From Nitrospinaceae bacterium (lineage in GTDB: Bacteria; Nitrospinota; Nitrospinia; Nitrospinales; VA-1): a stretch of DNA of 64,000 nt. Location of the stretch: positions 1 to 64,000 of the forward strand of contig JAJDAY010000010.1 in the NCBI GenBank assembly GCA_029261655.1, in the 5' to 3' direction. Shown here piece by piece: positions 60,816-64,000 of the stretch. Position 1 is the first letter of the stretch. Each line of letters starts with the position of its first letter. The position numbers and the translations under genes are program-made. Below the pieces are notes generated by a model. It was not told the DNA's origin, made no database searches, and saw nothing but the letters and a program-made list of their open reading frames with translations.

Positions 60816-62216
60816 ATGGCAAGTTATGACGTCATCATAATCGGGGCGGGTTTGTCCGGCCTTGCCGCCGGAATTCGCCTGGCGCACTTCGACAAAAAGG
60901 TGTGTATTGTCGAAAAGCACGTTGAAGTGGGGGGGCTGAACTCCTTTTATGTGCGCAAGCGGCGCACCTTCGACGTGGGTCTGCACGCGATGACCAATTA
61001 CGCACCCAAAGGCGCGGGCCGCTCGCCGCTCGGCAAACTGCTCAAGCAGTTGCGTTTCAAGCATGAAGACTTCCAGTTGTGCCCGCAGAAAATATCTGAA
61101 ATCCGCTTTCCGGAAAAGTCCCTGAATTTCACCAACGACTTCGAGTTTCTAAAGCAGGAGGTGGCCGAACAGTTTCCCGGTCAGATCGACGGCTTTTTGA
61201 AGCTGGTCCATAAAATCGAAACCTTCGACGAGCTGTCGCTCACTGGAGACACCCGTACCCAGGCTCTCGAAGTATTGCAGAGTTTCATCAGCGACCGGTT
61301 GCTGATCGACATGCTGTGTTGCCCCATCATGTACTATGGCAACGCCCGCGAACGGGACATGGATTTTTATCAATTCGTCATCATGTTCAAAAGCATCTTT
61401 ATGGAAGGATTCGCAAAACCCCTCAGGGGAATGCATTTTCTGCTCTCCCTCCTGGTGGACAAATATAAAAACCTGGGCGGAGAATTGCGCCTGGGGGCTG
61501 AGGTCGAATCAATCAATGCGGACGGGGGGCAGGTGCGCTCGGTGACTTTGAAAGACAAAGATTGCTTGAAAGCGCAAACGGTCATTTCCTCTATGGGGAC
61601 GGTTGAAACCCTCAGACGATGCCGTCCCGAACAAACTCTGGAGAAAACATGGCCGGTGGGCCAGTTGTCATTCATGGAATCCATTTTTGTGCTTGATCGG
61701 GAACCCAAAGAAATGGGATACGATAAAAGCATTGTGTTTTTCAACACCCGGCCACAATTTGAGTATCGGGTTCCCGATCAATTGATCGACGTGACCAGCG
61801 GGGTGCTGTGTTGCCCCAATAACTTTGAGTACCCCAAACCGCTGGCCGAAGGAATGCTGAGGCTGACCAATTTGGCGTGCTCCCGCTTATGGAACGAGCC
61901 TGTGCGCCGGGAATACATCCAGGCTAAAAAGGACTGCAGGGCCCGTGCCCTGGAGTCGCTGTTTACATTTTTCCCCGATTTTCGTGATTCTGTGGTATTT
62001 TTAGACACGTTTACGCCCAAGACCATCCATAAATATACCGGGCATTTGAATGGCGCGGTCTATGGGTCGCCCCATAAAATCAAAGACGGAACCACCCCGG
62101 TCGAAAACCTGTTTATCTGCGGAACGGACCAGGGTTTTTTGGGCATAGTGGGCGCCACTTTGAGCGGAATCTCAATGGCGAACTTTCATGTGTTGCAGAA
62201 AGCCGCCGAATCTTAA
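60816..62216 (+). CDS. CrtI/phytoene-desaturase-like FAD oxidoreductase
   Basis: 466 residues. The N-terminal dinucleotide site [17 protein letters not shown] plus [26 protein letters not shown] and the C-terminal [23 protein letters not shown] are the FAD-binding signatures of the CrtI/retinol-saturase family. It probably desaturates, saturates or isomerises an acyl or polyene chain carried by the neighbouring ACP. The next gene is a paralogue. Soluble or peripherally membrane-bound. Confidence 0.88.
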   Translation: MASYDVIIIGAGLSGLAAGIRLAHFDKKVCIVEKHVEVGGLNSFYVRKRRTFDVGLHAMTNYAPKGAGRSPLGKLLKQLRFKHEDFQLCPQKISEIRFPEKSLNFTNDFEFLKQEVAEQFPGQIDGFLKLVHKIETFDELSLTGDTRTQALEVLQSFISDRLLIDMLCCPIMYYGNARERDMDFYQFVIMFKSIFMEGFAKPLRGMHFLLSLLVDKYKNLGGELRLGAEVESINADGGQVRSVTLKDKDCLKAQTVISSMGTVETLRRCRPEQTLEKTWPVGQLSFMESIFVLDREPKEMGYDKSIVFFNTRPQFEYRVPDQLIDVTSGVLCCPNNFEYPKPLAEGMLRLTNLACSRLWNEPVRREYIQAKKDCRARALESLFTFFPDFRDSVVFLDTFTPKTIHKYTGHLNGAVYGSPHKIKDGTTPVENLFICGTDQGFLGIVGATLSGISMANFHVLQKAAES

Positions 62217-62239
62217 GTAACTATTTTAAGCAATGCGTT

Positions 62240-63685
62240 ATGGCTAGAGATTGGTTAAAAGGAGCACATTCTTTTTATGATGTCGTCGTCATCGGGAGCG
62301 GCCTTGCGGGAATGACCTCGGCCAACCTTCTGGCGCGCCTTGGGCATTCCGTCCTCCTGGCGGAACACCATTACAACCTGGGCGGCATGGCAACCTGGTT
62401 CAAGCGCCGGGGAGGTCATATTCTCGATATTTCCCTGCATGGATTTCCCTGCGGGATGATCAAAACCCTGCGCAAATACTGGACCCGTGAAATGGCCGAT
62501 TCGGTGATCCAGCTCAAAGGCATTCACTTCGACAACCCCCAGTTTTCCGTGAACACCACCTTCGACAAGGTCGATTTCAGCCGTATTCTGATGGACCATT
62601 TCGGCATCATGAAAGATGTGATCGACGATTTTTTCAAGACCGCCCGTAGCATGAATTTTTACGACGATCTGGTCATGACCACCGGCGAGTTGTTTGAAAA
62701 ATTTTTCCCGGGCAGGAAAGATGTCTGGCGGTTTCTCATGGAGCCGATCACTTACGCCAATGGCTCCACTCTGGACGACCCCGCCCTGACCTACGGGATC
62801 GTGTTTTCCAATTTCATGGACCGGGGAGTGTTCACTTTTCAGGGGGGGACGGATCAACTCATCAAAAAAATGAAAAAGGAGTTGTTGAAAAACGGCGTCG
62901 ATATCCGCAACCATTGCCTGGTTGAAAAAATTCATGTCCAAGATAAAACCGTGAACGGCGTCAGAATCAACGGGAAAGACATCGCCTGCAACGCGGTTCT
63001 CTCAAACTCCAACCTCTTGACCACCGTCCACAAGCTGGTGGGGGATGACAAGTTCGATCCCCGATTTGTCGAGGAGGTGAATAAGGTACGTCTGAATAAC
63101 TCCAGTTGCCAGGTGTATATGGGGATCCGCAAGGGAGAAAAAATAGACTACGCAGGCGACCTGCTGTTTTCTTCCGACGCCGACGAATACAACACCGAAA
63201 AGATATTGAGCAAGAATGTCACCAGCCGGACGTTTTCATTTTATTAACCCGAAAAGCGCCCAGAGACCGACCGCTATTCCATTGTAGCGTCCACCAACGC
63301 CAAATATCAGGATTGGGCCTCCCTGGATGATAAAACTTATGAGGTGGAAAAGAACCGCTTGATCGAAGCCACTTTACGGTCGCTTGAAAAATACGTCCCG
63401 GACATACGAAAAAAAATCGACCATGTCGAAGCGTCCACGCCAAAAACCTTCAAGCGTTATACGTTGCATCCCAGCGGGACCTCTTTCGGAACCAAGTTTG
63501 AAGGATTGAAAGTCAGTCGTGATCTGCCCAAACAGATTTCCGGATTGTTCCATTCCGGCTCCGTTGGGATCATCATGTCCGGTTGGCTTGGTGCCGCCAA
63601 TTATGGCGTTATCGTGGCCAATGAAGTGGACAAGCTGGTCCGCTCTCTGGACACCAAAAAAGAATTGATCACAGCTTCCGTTTAA
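62240..63685 (+). pseudogene. Second CrtI-like FAD oxidoreductase, interrupted by in-frame TAA
   Basis: The frame starts at 62240 with [20 protein letters not shown] and [18 protein letters not shown] (FAD site) and runs to TSRTFSFY, where TAA (63245-63247) stops it after 335 residues. Coding continues in the very same frame through [20 protein letters not shown] to 63685, including the C-terminal FAD-contact region [19 protein letters not shown]. Without the stop the product would be about 481 residues, matching its 466-residue paralogue. A single TAC-to-TAA (Tyr) change would explain it. It may be a true nonsense mutation, a sequencing error or read-through. Confidence 0.85.
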
Positions 63686-63751
63686 ACTGTCTCTCAATGC
63701 TGACTCCCGTTTCATATCCCGGCCTTTTGATCCTCCGTTCACGGCAATTCC

Positions 63752-64000
63752 ATGAAATTTGATTTTTCTGCTCAAACCGCCATTGTGGTTGGGGGAACCA
63801 GGGGCATTGGCCGTGCTATATCGGAGCAATTTCTGCAAGCCGGGGCGAAGGTCATCGCCACCTATCAGGGCAACGAAAAAGCCGCCGGTGAGTTTCAAGA
63901 TGCCAACGCCGACCACGCCGATCGAATGGACCTCAAAAAATTCGATGTTACCAATTACGATCAGGTGGAAGATTTCTTTCGTCTTGTGGAGGAAAAACAC
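63752..64000 (+). CDS. FabG-like short-chain dehydrogenase, N-terminal part (continues past window)
   Basis: 83 codons to the window end without a stop. MKFDFSAQTAIVVGGTRGIGRAISEQFLQAG is the SDR nucleotide-binding motif (GGTRGIG), followed by KVIATYQGN and a later DVTNYDQVEDFF. This is a 3-ketoacyl-reductase-type SDR. It follows the interrupted FAD gene by 66 bp in the same direction and would supply the reduction step for the FabF-like synthase. Confidence 0.88.
   Translation, partial: MKFDFSAQTAIVVGGTRGIGRAISEQFLQAGAKVIATYQGNEKAAGEFQDANADHADRMDLKKFDVTNYDQVEDFFRLVEEKH

Overview
The window looks like the chromosome of a Gram-negative, respiring, probably autotrophic bacterium. Many secreted and membrane-anchored proteins, a diheme cytochrome c fused to an ethylbenzene-dehydrogenase-type heme b domain (the fold of proposed NxrC subunits of nitrite oxidoreductase), numerous TPR proteins and a FabF/ACP/CrtI-like lipid locus fit a Nitrospina-like lineage (Nitrospinota). 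This assignment is inference; no rRNA gene is present to confirm it.

Layout. 0-2.4 kb: the 3' end of a large repeat-rich adhesin. 2.4-8.9 kb: a small membrane protein, a DUF1566 lipoprotein-like protein, the cytochrome c/heme b fusion, a CxxCH+HExxH protein, an isolated nuoB and a leucine-rich-repeat protein. 9.08 kb: tRNA-Leu(UAA), followed by an A/T-richer, island-like stretch (9.2-16.7 kb) that holds scattered GACCCAAAG palindromes and an eight-gene minus-strand cassette (TetR, YHS, DsrE, PNPOx-like, membrane protein, DUF5069, SDR, NTF2-like). A perfect 20-bp palindrome sits inside the promoter of its TetR gene. 16.8-22.5 kb: methyltransferases, DUF389, small Cys-rich and DUF1499 proteins, a GAF/PP2C phosphatase and a receiver/degenerate-GGDEF protein. 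22.9-34.2 kb: lipoproteins, Nfu, three related secreted TPR proteins, a 14-repeat ankyrin lipoprotein, a T7-lysozyme-like protein, a CBS protein and a TMTC-like membrane TPR protein.

34.5-52 kb: a sigma-54 activator, then housekeeping genes folD, xseA, xseB and tlyA; a BioF2-like acetyltransferase; a degenerate HD-GYP protein; gpmA; an N-terminally extended signal peptidase I; recN; MlaC-like; rimO; pfk. 52.1-58.7 kb: one dense plus-strand translation/envelope/isoprenoid run, rpsB-tsf-pyrH-frr-uppS-cdsA-dxr-ispF, in the gene order common to many bacteria. 59-64 kb: beta-ketoacyl-ACP synthase, dedicated ACP, two CrtI/phytoene-desaturase-like FAD oxidoreductases (the second interrupted by an in-frame TAA) and the start of a FabG-like SDR.

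The most interesting parts are the FabF-ACP-CrtI-CrtI-FabG locus at the right edge (a specialised type II fatty-acid or polyene pathway resembling part of the candidate ladderane loci of anammox bacteria), the TetR-controlled redox/stress cassette beside tRNA-Leu, the cytochrome c/heme b fusion with its CxxCH/HExxH neighbour, and a near-identical 34-bp element present at two convergent gene junctions 37 kb apart.
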